A DNA stretch of 6,246 nt from Rhizobacter sp. (GTDB lineage: Bacteria; Pseudomonadota; Gammaproteobacteria; Burkholderiales; Burkholderiaceae_C), in assembly GCA_025351675.1 (NCBI GenBank), contig JANXVK010000048.1, positions 1 to 6,246 of the forward strand, written 5' to 3'. Of the stretch, positions 1 to 6,246 are shown in pieces (position 1 is the first letter of the stretch; every line of letters begins with the position of its first letter). The notes beneath the pieces are model-generated. The model was not told the DNA's origin, ran no database searches, and saw only the letters and a list, made by a program, of their open reading frames with translations. Position numbers and translations under genes: made by a program.

Positions 1-288
1 GTCACCGATCTCGGCGGTCTCGCCGACGACCACGCCCATGCCGTGGTCGATGAACACACGTCGGCCGATCGTGGCACCCGGGTGAATCTCGATGCCGGTG
101 AGAAACCGGCCGAGGTGCGAGGTGAAGCGCGCCAGCCAGTGCATGCCGTTGACGCGAAACCAGTGGGCCCGCCGATGCAGGACCAACGCGTGAAGGCCTG
201 GATAGCATGTCAGCACCTCCCACGCGCTGCGCGCTGCAGGGTCGCGCTCGAGGATGCAGGCGATGTCTTCTCGAAGCCGCTGGAACAT
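1..288 (-). CDS. cysE: Serine O-acetyltransferase, N-terminal 96 residues (partial, runs off left edge)
   Basis: CysE transfers an acetyl group from acetyl-CoA to L-serine, giving O-acetylserine, the committed cytoplasmic step of cysteine synthesis; it normally partners O-acetylserine sulfhydrylase. The fragment begins [20 protein letters not shown] and continues with the family's typical [18 protein letters not shown] helix region (about residues 22-39). From residue 64 it enters the left-handed beta-helix of hexapeptide repeats ([20 protein letters not shown], 66-85, then [11 protein letters not shown]). H82 aligns with the catalytic His158 of the E. coli enzyme and E67 sits where E. coli has Asp143. 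The start at 288 gives the short-form N-terminus, without the longer helical extension of the E. coli protein. No clear Shine-Dalgarno sequence precedes it. The acetyl-CoA-binding C-terminal part lies outside the window. It is 86 bases downstream of trmJ on the same strand, so co-transcription is likely. Family identification is secure. Confidence 0.95.
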   Translation of the reverse strand, partial: MFQRLREDIACILERDPAARSAWEVLTCYPGLHALVLHRRAHWFRVNGMHWLARFTSHLGRFLTGIEIHPGATIGRRVFIDHGMGVVVGETAEIGD

Positions 289-374
289 GACAAGTCTGGT
301 GAGGTGGGGTCGGCGCAGTTTATCCGCTGCCTCTGAGATGCGCAGGCGGAATGCCAATGCCCGTTGCCGTGTCG

Positions 375-1103
375 TCAGCGCCGCGCCTTGTCGACCGCGC
401 GGGCGACGCCGCGCAAGATGTGGACTTCCTCGTCGGTCAACTGCGCGCGGTTCAGCAGCTGCCGCAGCCGCGGCACCAGCTTGCGCGGCACCGCCGGATC
501 GAAAAACCCGACGTTGACCAGGGTCTGACGCCAATGGTCGAGCAGCCCCTGCACCGCCGCGTCGTCGGCACGGCGCGCATCGACCGTGCGCGGCTGGACC
601 GGGAACCCACCGAGCGCCTGGCGCCAATCGTAGGCCAGCAGCTGCACCGCTTGCGCGAGATTGAGCGAGCCGTACTCGGGCAGCGTCGGGATGCTGAGAC
701 AGACGTGGCATCGGTACACATCGTCGTTGCTCATTCCGAAACGTTCGGAGCCGAACACGAACGCGACCCGGTGCGTGCCGAGCCCGAGCTCGGCGAAGAG
801 CTCGCGCGGCGCGCACGTCGGTGGGCCGAAATCCCGCGGTGTCATCGCAGTGGCGCAGGCATAGGTGACGCCATCGAGCGCGTCGGCGAGCGTCGGCACG
901 ATGCGGGCGCGCGCCAGCACATCGGTCGCGCCGCTCGCCATCGCGAGCGCGTCGGCCTGCGTCAGCACATCGGCGAAGCGCGGCGCGACCAGCACCATGT
1001 CCGAGAACCCCATCACCTTCATCGCCCGCGCCGCGGCGCCGATGTTGCCGGGGTGGCTGGTGCCGATCAGGACGAAGCGGGTCGAGTCTTGTGGGTCGGA
1101 CAC
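375..1103 (-). CDS. trmJ: tRNA (cytidine/uridine-32-2'-O)-methyltransferase TrmJ
   Basis: TrmJ is a SAM-dependent SPOUT (SpoU-TrmD) methyltransferase that methylates the ribose 2'-OH of nucleotide 32 in the tRNA anticodon loop; the family acts as a homodimer. The 242-residue protein shows all three knotted-fold motifs: motif 1 at about 14-33 ([20 protein letters not shown], with N20 and R26), motif 2 at about 113-127 ([15 protein letters not shown]), and motif 3 at about 137-158 ([20 protein letters not shown]). The C-terminal part, [20 protein letters not shown] (200-219) onward, matches the helical extension usual in TrmJ. Length is normal for the family. The start is GTG at 1103-1101, giving [10 protein letters not shown]; no good Shine-Dalgarno or better upstream start is visible. 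The stop is TGA at 377-375. It is divergent from suhB, as in E. coli. A related SPOUT methyltransferase with another target is the only real alternative, and motif similarity favours TrmJ. Confidence 0.93.
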   Translation of the reverse strand: MSDPQDSTRFVLIGTSHPGNIGAAARAMKVMGFSDMVLVAPRFADVLTQADALAMASGATDVLARARIVPTLADALDGVTYACATAMTPRDFGPPTCAPRELFAELGLGTHRVAFVFGSERFGMSNDDVYRCHVCLSIPTLPEYGSLNLAQAVQLLAYDWRQALGGFPVQPRTVDARRADDAAVQGLLDHWRQTLVNVGFFDPAVPRKLVPRLRQLLNRAQLTDEEVHILRGVARAVDKARR

Positions 1104-1125
1104 AGTCAGAGGTGGCAGGTAAAAT
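1097..1125 (+). promoter_or_regulatory. Putative sigma-70 promoter for suhB-FUSC-mutS
   Basis: A -35-like CGGACA (1097-1102; 4 of 6 match to TTGACA) is separated by 17 bases from a -10-like TAAAAT (1120-1125; 5 of 6 match to TATAAT). This AT-rich hexamer stands out in a very GC-rich region and would start transcription near 1131-1133, leaving a leader of about 85 nt before suhB. The -35 element overlaps the first codons of trmJ on the opposite strand. Prediction by eye only. Confidence 0.45.
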
Positions 1126-1129
1126 GCCG

Positions 1130-1135
1130 ATTATC
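1130..1135 (-). promoter_or_regulatory. Possible -10 element for trmJ-cysE (weak)
   Basis: Read on the minus strand, 1135-1130 is GATAAT, a 5 of 6 match to the sigma-70 -10 consensus, lying 26 bases before the trmJ GTG. No acceptable -35 element is found 16-18 bases upstream (the sequence there is GC-rich and unlike TTGACA). It would therefore need an activator or be weak. It lies only four bases from the -10 element of the opposite promoter, so the two could compete for polymerase. Confidence 0.2.
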
Positions 1136-1139
1136 CGCA

Positions 1140-1155
1140 GCGGCGCACCCGCCGC
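1140..1155 (+). repeat. Small perfect inverted repeat in the suhB leader
   Basis: GCGGCG (1140-1145) and CGCCGC (1150-1155) are exact reverse complements around a 4-base CACC loop, giving an all-GC hairpin near the predicted 5' end of the suhB mRNA. It is followed at 1159 by GCTCTTTCTTCC, a pyrimidine run that is not a true U-tract, so an intrinsic terminator is unlikely. Short GC hairpins arise easily by chance in DNA of this composition. Confidence 0.3.
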
Positions 1156-1158
1156 ACC

Positions 1159-1169
1159 GCTCTTTCTTC
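1159..1169 (+). promoter_or_regulatory. boxA-like element in the suhB leader (candidate NusB/NusE site)
   Basis: GCTCTTTCTTC shares its first seven bases with the rRNA-operon boxA core GCTCTTTAACA but lacks the following AACA. It lies about 50 bases upstream of the suhB ATG, within a stretch (1156-1204) where I count 26 C and 9 G in 49 bases, a bias favoured by Rho loading sites. In E. coli the Nus complex (NusA, NusB, NusE, NusG, SuhB) represses suhB through a boxA in its leader. Whether this partial match works the same way is inference; a seven-base match can occur by chance. Confidence 0.25.
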
Positions 1170-1215
1170 CTGCCAGCCCCGCGTTCCCCGCGCCTCACGC
1201 CTCGATAGGTCAGCC

Positions 1216-2268
1216 ATGTCCCAAGCCCTGCACCCCATGCTCAACACCGCCATCAAGGCGGCCCGCAGCGCCGGGGCGATCATCAACCGGGCCTCCCTCG
1301 ACCTTGACATCCTGAAGGTCAACGCCAAGTCACCGAACGACTTCGTCACCGAGGTCGATCACAAGGCCGAGGCGGTCATCATCGAGACGCTGCTCGGCGC
1401 GTATCCGGGCCACGGCATCCTCGCCGAAGAATCGGGGCGCGAACATGGCGCGAAAGACAGCGAGTTCGTCTGGATCATCGACCCGCTCGACGGCACCACC
1501 AACTTTATCCACGGCTTCCCTGTCTACTGTGTTTCGATCGCGCTCGCGCACCGCGGCCAGGTACAGCAGGCGGTCGTCTATGACCCGACGCGCAACGACC
1601 TGTTCTTCGCCTCGAAGGGCCGCGGCGCGTTCCTGAACGACCGGCGCCTGCGCGTCTCGAAGCGCACCCGGCTGACTGAATGCCTGGTGAGCACCGGCTT
1701 TCCGTTCCGCAAGGGCGACAACTTCAAGCGCTACATGCAGATGATGGAAGCGGTGATGCCCGCCTGCGCCGGGCTGCGCCGCCCGGGTTCGGCCGCGCTC
1801 GACCTCTGCTACGTGGCCGCCGGCTACACCGACGGCTTCTTCGAGAACGGCCTGAGCCCGTGGGACATCGCCGCGGGCTCGCTGATGGTCACCGAGGCCG
1901 GTGGCCTGATCGGCAATTTCACCGGCGAGGCCGATTACCTCTACCAGCGCGAATGCCTGGCCGCGAGCCCGCGCATCTACGGCCAGTTGGTGGCGCTGCT
2001 GAGCCCGTTCACGCACGTGATCGCGGCCGATGCGGCGGTCGCACCGGGCGAGACGACGGTTGGCATCACCCCGGAAGACGCGCTCGCCGCCGGCGTCAAG
2101 ATCGAACGCGATCCGAGCGGCGCCACCAGTCCAGCCGCGCCGGTCAAAAGAGTCGCCACCCGCATCAGCAAGGAAACCATGGCCGCCGAGAAACAGGCCG
2201 CCGCCGAGGCCGATCGCAAGGCGGCGCCGCGCCCGCGCGGGCCACGGGGAGGCGACGCACCCTTCTGA
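1216..2268 (+). CDS. suhB: Inositol-1-monophosphatase family protein SuhB with long C-terminal tail
   Basis: SuhB proteins are Mg2+-dependent, lithium-sensitive phosphatases that hydrolyse inositol monophosphate; in E. coli SuhB also joins the Nus complex in rRNA transcription. The core (residues 1 to about 268) carries the metal-binding signatures: ILAEESG (68-74, E71), [12 protein letters not shown] (86-97, D89 and D92), and [16 protein letters not shown] (215-230, D217). GFPFRK and [16 protein letters not shown] (188-203) also match SuhB closely. At 350 residues it is about 80 longer than E. coli SuhB. The extra tail (about 270-350) is rich in Ala, Pro, Lys and Arg, probably disordered, and ends in a basic stretch [13 protein letters not shown]. 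The reading frame and GC-rich codons continue through the tail, so it does not look like a frameshift. The ATG at 1216 has AGGT (1207-1210) five bases upstream. It heads a likely operon with the FUSC gene and mutS. Whether it acts mainly as phosphatase or Nus factor cannot be read from sequence. Confidence 0.92.
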   Translation: MSQALHPMLNTAIKAARSAGAIINRASLDLDILKVNAKSPNDFVTEVDHKAEAVIIETLLGAYPGHGILAEESGREHGAKDSEFVWIIDPLDGTTNFIHGFPVYCVSIALAHRGQVQQAVVYDPTRNDLFFASKGRGAFLNDRRLRVSKRTRLTECLVSTGFPFRKGDNFKRYMQMMEAVMPACAGLRRPGSAALDLCYVAAGYTDGFFENGLSPWDIAAGSLMVTEAGGLIGNFTGEADYLYQRECLAASPRIYGQLVALLSPFTHVIAADAAVAPGETTVGITPEDALAAGVKIERDPSGATSPAAPVKRVATRISKETMAAEKQAAAEADRKAAPRPRGPRGGDAPF

Positions 2269-2302
2269 GCGCGCTTGTAGTCGCTGACCGGCACGCCGCA
2301 TC

Positions 2303-4477
2303 ATGCAGATGCCGCCGCTGAATCTCGAAGCGATCCCGTCGCTGCGCCACTCGGTGTGGCTGCGGATGCTGCTCGGCCATCGCGTGCTGAACGGCCTGTC
2401 GGTCGGCTTGGGCCTCGCCGTGATGTCGGTGCTGGTCTACCTCGCGGCCGGGCCGATCGTCGCGGCCTCGGCGTCGGTCGGCATGCTGATTCTGAGCATC
2501 GGCGACCAAGTCTCGCCGGCGCGCGGCAAGTTGCGCCAAATCGCGCCGTTGTTGTGGATGGCGGCGCCAATGACGGCCGCGGTGCAGTTCGCGCATCTCG
2601 TGCCCGACCATTCGACCGCGGTGATCGGTGCGCTCGTGGGCATCGGCGGCTTCATCGGCATGCTCGGCACCGCGTGGGGCTTGCGCGGCGGGCCGCTCGG
2701 TTTCGCACTGCTGCTGGCGATCGTGTTCGCGATGTCGACGCCGCCGCCGATCGATTGGCGAGAAGCCCTCACGCACATCGCATGGTTCCAGGTCGGCGTG
2801 CTGCTGTCCGCGGCCTGGGCGGTCTTCAGCGCGCGCATGCTGAACCTGCGCTTTCGCACCCAGGCGCTCGCCGACGCGATCAACGAGCTCGCGGTGATGC
2901 TGCGTCAGCAAGGCGCGCGTCTTGCCGCCACCGGTGACCGGCGCGAGAACCAGTTGCGCGCGCTGCTCGGCGAGCAAGCGACGCTGGCCGACAAGCTGCA
3001 GACCGCGCGCGATCTGGTGCTCGACTTGCCGGCCACCCCACGCGAACTGCGCCTGACCGGCATGCTGGTCGCGGCGATCCGCCTGCGCGAGCAGGCACTG
3101 ACCTGCGAGCTCGAACTCGACATGCAGCCGGCACGCGGCCGCGCACCGCCGACCGTCGCGCAGGCGCAGGCGCTCGAATCGCTGTGGGGCGATTTCAGTG
3201 CCCACCTCGACCGCGTCTGCTGGGCACTGTTCACCGGGGGCGAGTTGCCGGCGCGGCTCGCCGAAGCGCTGACCGCCCGTACCGTCGATGCGCAACGCGC
3301 CGTGCCGCCTGCGCTGCGCAGCGCCGTCGACGCGATGTGCGCCGAGATGCAAAGCCTGCTGCGCCTGGCCGAACACGGCGGCGACGAACCGCGCTTCGCG
3401 CTCGCCGAACAGGCGCGCGACTGGCCGCGCTTTCGCACCTCGATGCGCTGGCCGATCGCGCCGCTGAAGCGCGCGATGAGCGGCCACTCGCCAGTACTGC
3501 GCTACGCGCTGCGCGTGAGCATCGCGCTGCTCGCGGGCTACAACATCGGCCTGCACTTGCCGTGGGCCGCGCACCCGCAGTGGATCCTGCTGACGATCGC
3601 GGTCGTGATGCGGACCAACATCGCGCAGACGCTGGAGCGCCGTAACCAGCGCCTGATCGGCACGCTGATCGGCTGCGTGCTGGTGACCGCGCTGCTGAGC
3701 CTCAAGCCGAGCGTGCCGGCTCAGTTCCTGATCCTCGCGATCGGCGCCGGCATTGCGCACGGCTTCGCGCAGGTGCGCTACCTCGTCGCTGCCACGGCCG
3801 CGACCGTGCTCGCGCTGATCCAGGGCCATCTGCTGCACACCGCCGGCGAGTTCGCGCTGTTCGAGCGCCTCGCCGACACGTTGATCGGCACCGCGCTCGC
3901 GTGGGCCTTCAGCTACGTGCTGCCGGCCTGGGAACGTCGCCAGTTGCCCGCGCTGCTGAAGCGCCTGCGCACCGCGCAGCTGCAGCACGCGAAGGTCGCG
4001 CTCGGCGGCGCCGAGCTTTCGACCGCGAACGCCGATTGGCGTCTCGCGCGCCGCGAGGTGCACGACAGCCTGGCCGCGATCGGACTGGCCGCGCAGCGCG
4101 CGCAGCGCGAGCCGCGCGCAGTGCAGCCGCCGCTCGATCTGCTGGAGCGCGTGCAACTGCGCAGCTACCGGCTGCTGGCGCAGCTCGGCGGCCTGCGCAC
4201 TTGGCGCGAACAACCGCGTGCGCTGCCCGACGCCGAAGCCGCGCCGATGCTCGCGGCGCATCTGGCGCGCATCACCGCGGCGCTCGAATCGTCGTCGAAG
4301 CCCGCAGCATCGGTGGCACCGATCGAGGCGCGCACCGAAACCATCTCCGGCCATGAAGAAGCCGCGCAACTGCGCCAGCGCCTGCGCGACGCCGCCGACG
4401 AGGCCCGCGCACTCGGCGCCGACTTGGCCGCAGCCCAGGCTTGGGAAGCAGCGCGCCTGCAGGAAAAACAACGATGA
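2303..4477 (+). CDS. FUSC/YccS-family inner-membrane protein, putative transporter
   Basis: The 724-residue protein has the duplicated layout of the FUSC superfamily (YccS, YhfK, AaeB, fusaric-acid-resistance proteins). About six hydrophobic segments lie at 29-178 and are followed by a long soluble region (about 180-397). A second set of about six lies at roughly 398-416, 425-437, 449-466, 471-489, 491-508 and 523-541, before a cytoplasmic C-terminus of about 180 residues. The strongest family signature is [20 protein letters not shown] (424-443), followed by [16 protein letters not shown] (445-460). Length is close to E. coli YccS. The last 40 residues are Ala/Arg/Glu/Gln-rich and probably helical or coiled-coil. 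ATG 2303 is the first possible start after an in-frame TGA at 2285; M3 (2309) is an alternative, and no clear Shine-Dalgarno precedes either. Related proteins export aromatic acids or fusaric acid, but nothing here fixes the substrate. It lies 34 bases after suhB and overlaps mutS, implying co-expression rather than shared function. Confidence 0.85.
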   Translation: MQMPPLNLEAIPSLRHSVWLRMLLGHRVLNGLSVGLGLAVMSVLVYLAAGPIVAASASVGMLILSIGDQVSPARGKLRQIAPLLWMAAPMTAAVQFAHLVPDHSTAVIGALVGIGGFIGMLGTAWGLRGGPLGFALLLAIVFAMSTPPPIDWREALTHIAWFQVGVLLSAAWAVFSARMLNLRFRTQALADAINELAVMLRQQGARLAATGDRRENQLRALLGEQATLADKLQTARDLVLDLPATPRELRLTGMLVAAIRLREQALTCELELDMQPARGRAPPTVAQAQALESLWGDFSAHLDRVCWALFTGGELPARLAEALTARTVDAQRAVPPALRSAVDAMCAEMQSLLRLAEHGGDEPRFALAEQARDWPRFRTSMRWPIAPLKRAMSGHSPVLRYALRVSIALLAGYNIGLHLPWAAHPQWILLTIAVVMRTNIAQTLERRNQRLIGTLIGCVLVTALLSLKPSVPAQFLILAIGAGIAHGFAQVRYLVAATAATVLALIQGHLLHTAGEFALFERLADTLIGTALAWAFSYVLPAWERRQLPALLKRLRTAQLQHAKVALGGAELSTANADWRLARREVHDSLAAIGLAAQRAQREPRAVQPPLDLLERVQLRSYRLLAQLGGLRTWREQPRALPDAEAAPMLAAHLARITAALESSSKPAASVAPIEARTETISGHEEAAQLRQRLRDAADEARALGADLAAAQAWEAARLQEKQR
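4461..4464 (+). promoter_or_regulatory. Shine-Dalgarno site supporting the mutS start at 4474
   Basis: AGGA, followed by an A-rich AAACAACG spacer, lies nine bases before ATG 4474 and inside the last codons of the FUSC gene. It favours 4474 over the second in-frame ATG at 4489, which lacks a comparable site. Confidence 0.55.
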
Positions 4478-6246
4478 CATCGACGAGCATGACCCCCGCC
4501 GCGCCGCCCCTCTCACCGATGATGGTGCAGTACACCCGCATCAAGGCCGACTTCCCCGACACGCTGGTGTTCTATCGCATGGGCGATTTCTACGAGCTGT
4601 TCTTCGACGACGCGCGCAAGGCGAACCGCCTGCTCGACATCACGCTGACTGCGCGCGGCAGCAGCGGCGGTGAGCCGATCCCGATGGCCGGCGTGCCGGT
4701 CGTCTCGCTCGACGGCTACCTCGCGAAACTGATCCGGATGGGCGAGGCAGTCGCGATCTGCGAGCCGATCGGCGACCCCGCGACCTCGAAGGGTCCGGTC
4801 GAGCGCAAGGTCGTGCGTGTCGTCACGCCGGGCACCGTGACCGACACCGAGCTGCTCGCCGACAAGAGCGACGTGCTGCTGCTCGCCGTCTCGAAGCAGG
4901 GCAAGCACATCGGCCTGGCGTGGCTCGCGCTGACCAGCGGCGAACTCGGGATGACCGAGTGCAATGAGGTGGAACTGAGCGCGTGGCTCGCACGCTTGTC
5001 GCCGGCCGAGGTGCTGGTCGATCGCGACCACGTGCCGGCTGCGCTCGCTGATTCACAAAAGAGCGCACGGCTGACGATCACGCACCGCCCCGCCTGGCAG
5101 TTCGACACCGCGCTCGGCCTGCGCAAGCTGTGCGAGCAGTTGCGCGTCGCCAGCCTCGCCGGCTTCAACGCACAGGATCTGCGCGCGGCGCAGGCCGCCG
5201 GCGCCGCGCTGCTGAGCTTCGCCGAGCACACGCAGGGCCAGGCGCTCGCCCACGTGCGCACGCTCGAAGTCCAGCGCGCCAGCGACCTGCTCGACCTGCC
5301 GCCGACGACGCACCGCAACCTCGAATTGACGCAGACCTTGCGCGGCGAGGATGCCCCGACCCTGCTCTCGCTGATCGACACCTGCCGCACCGGCATGGGC
5401 TCGCGGGCGCTGCGTCACTGGCTTACGCACCCGGGGCGCGAGCGCCGCGCCGCAACCCAGCGCCACGACGCGATCGACGCGCTGCACATTGCGCGCGTGA
5501 GCGAGTTGCGCGACGCGCTGCGCGGCGTCAGCGATGTCGAGCGCATCACCGCGCGCGTCGCGCTGCGTCAGGTGCGCCCGCGCGAGCTCGCCGGCCTGCG
5601 CGCGACGCTGCACGCGCTGCCCGCACTGAGCGAGCAGGTGCCGCTCGGCGAAGCCACGTTGCTCGACATGCTCGGCGAGGCGCTGACGCCGCCGGCCGAG
5701 ATTCTGAAACTGCTGGCCGACGCGATCGCCGACGAACCCGCCGTGCTGCTTCGAGACGGCGGCGTGATCGCACCCGGCTTCGACGCCGACCTCGACGAAT
5801 TGCGCGGCATCGGCCAGAACTGCGACGCGTTCCTGCTCGAGCTCGAAGCGCGCGAGCGCGCGCGCACCGGCATCACGAACCTGCGCGTCCAGTTCAACAA
5901 GGTGCACGGTTTCTACATCGAGGTCACGCAAGGCCAGGCGAGCAAGGTGCCGGCCGACTACCAGCGCCGCCAGACCTTGAAGAACGCCGAGCGCTTCATC
6001 ACGCCGGAGCTGAAGACCTTCGAGGACAAGGCGCTGTCGGCGCAAGACCGTGCGCTGGCGCGCGAGAAGCTGCTGTACGAGCAACTGCTGGATCAGTTGC
6101 AGGCGCACATCGAATCGCTCTCGGCATTGGCTCGCGCGCTCGCCAACATCGACGCGCTCGCCGCGCTGGCCGAGCGCGCGACGACGCTGAACTGGTGCCG
6201 CCCGGAGTTCGTGCGCGAGCCTTGCATCCGGATCGAGGCGGGCCGG
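4474..6246 (+). CDS. mutS: DNA mismatch repair protein MutS, N-terminal 591 residues (partial, runs off right edge)
   Basis: MutS binds mispaired and unpaired bases as a dimer and, with ATP, recruits MutL to start mismatch repair. The mismatch-binding domain shows the Phe-X-Glu motif in [12 protein letters not shown] (33-44; F39 and E41), followed by EPIPMAGVP (67-75) and [20 protein letters not shown] (99-118). The connector and lever/core domains follow, with [20 protein letters not shown] (279-298). The clamp region includes [10 protein letters not shown] (427-436), [18 protein letters not shown] (471-488) and [17 protein letters not shown] (498-514). The window ends at CIRIEAGR, just before the usual HPVVE and the ABC-type ATPase domain, so Walker motifs are missing only because of the window edge. 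ATG 4474 overlaps the FUSC stop as ATGA and has AGGA upstream; ATG 4489 is a less likely alternative. Small departures from E. coli are VVS for YHA after GVP (76-78) and CEPIGDP for CEQIGDP (96-102). Translation is probably coupled to the FUSC gene. Identification is secure. Confidence 0.96.
   Translation, partial: MTSTSMTPAAPPLSPMMVQYTRIKADFPDTLVFYRMGDFYELFFDDARKANRLLDITLTARGSSGGEPIPMAGVPVVSLDGYLAKLIRMGEAVAICEPIGDPATSKGPVERKVVRVVTPGTVTDTELLADKSDVLLLAVSKQGKHIGLAWLALTSGELGMTECNEVELSAWLARLSPAEVLVDRDHVPAALADSQKSARLTITHRPAWQFDTALGLRKLCEQLRVASLAGFNAQDLRAAQAAGAALLSFAEHTQGQALAHVRTLEVQRASDLLDLPPTTHRNLELTQTLRGEDAPTLLSLIDTCRTGMGSRALRHWLTHPGRERRAATQRHDAIDALHIARVSELRDALRGVSDVERITARVALRQVRPRELAGLRATLHALPALSEQVPLGEATLLDMLGEALTPPAEILKLLADAIADEPAVLLRDGGVIAPGFDADLDELRGIGQNCDAFLLELEARERARTGITNLRVQFNKVHGFYIEVTQGQASKVPADYQRRQTLKNAERFITPELKTFEDKALSAQDRALAREKLLYEQLLDQLQAHIESLSALARALANIDALAALAERATTLNWCRPEFVREPCIRIEAGR

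Noticed and set aside
289..374. Gap between trmJ and cysE, considered for a cysE promoter (minus-strand TAAACT at 322-317 and TTGGCA at 357-352)
   Set aside because: The two elements are about 29 bases apart, too far for a sigma-70 promoter, and no other -35/-10 pair with proper spacing was found. Read-through from trmJ is simpler.
351..1208. A 285-codon plus-strand frame antisense to trmJ, running up to the suhB leader
   Set aside because: The opposite strand encodes a full-length TrmJ with all SPOUT motifs. The antisense product is Arg/His-rich with no domain, and the suhB promoter lies within it.
2231..2242. Perfect 12-base palindrome GCCCGCGCGGGC near the suhB stop, considered as a terminator
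   Set aside because: It is inside the coding sequence of the Pro/Arg-rich tail, leaves no loop for a hairpin without losing central pairs, and has no following T-run. The downstream genes look co-transcribed.
1330..2304. A 324-codon minus-strand frame antisense to suhB
   Set aside because: The composition is Arg/Ala/Gly-rich with no family resemblance, and the overlapping SuhB motifs are unambiguous.
2165..4516. A 783-codon open frame on the minus strand, antisense to the whole FUSC gene
   Set aside because: Its product is dominated by Arg, Gln, His and Ala with no recognisable domain, while the plus strand encodes a coherent multi-pass membrane protein. Long antisense frames are expected opposite GC-biased codons.
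5053..6108. A 351-codon minus-strand frame antisense to mutS, rich in Gln, Arg, Val and Leu
   Set aside because: It lies fully inside a clear mutS gene and its low-complexity composition fits a codon-bias shadow rather than a real protein.
1..6246. Search for a mobile element, defence island, CRISPR array or other novel multi-gene system
   Set aside because: All five genes belong to well-known chromosomal families, there are no long direct or inverted repeats visible by eye, and composition is uniform. The window looks like an ordinary core-genome region.

Overview
This is a high-GC window with a strong preference for G or C at third codon positions. It holds five protein-coding genes of ordinary bacterial housekeeping type. 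The protein sequences and the gene order (cysE and trmJ facing left; suhB, a FUSC membrane protein and mutS facing right) suggest a betaproteobacterium, probably of the order Burkholderiales. That assignment is an inference from protein character, since no rRNA or other taxonomic marker is present.

Left arm (1-1103, minus strand): trmJ, a SPOUT-class tRNA 2'-O-methyltransferase for position 32, is followed 86 bases downstream by the N-terminal 96 codons of cysE, serine O-acetyltransferase, which runs off the left edge. They probably form a trmJ-cysE transcription unit.

Divergent control region (1104-1215): a plausible sigma-70 promoter for the rightward genes lies at 1097-1125, with its -35 element just inside the trmJ 5' end. 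The suhB leader of about 85 nt that would follow contains a small perfect hairpin, a GCTCTTT motif resembling the NusB/NusE boxA site, and a C-rich, G-poor stretch. SuhB is itself part of the Nus antitermination complex, and E. coli suhB is autoregulated through a boxA in its leader. This leader is therefore the most interesting non-coding piece of the window.

Right arm (1216-6246, plus strand): suhB, an inositol-monophosphatase-family protein with an unusual C-terminal tail of about 80 residues, is followed after 34 bases by a 724-residue FUSC/YccS-type inner-membrane protein. That gene overlaps the start of mutS in an ATGA stop/start arrangement. MutS, the mismatch-recognition protein, is cut by the right edge just before its ATPase domain. 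The three genes look like one operon, with no convincing terminator between them.

Almost every base is accounted for by these genes; the longest non-coding stretch is 112 bases. I found no mobile elements, CRISPR arrays, RNA genes or phage genes, and no evidence of a new multi-gene system. Several long antisense reading frames are present but look like shadows caused by GC-biased codons.
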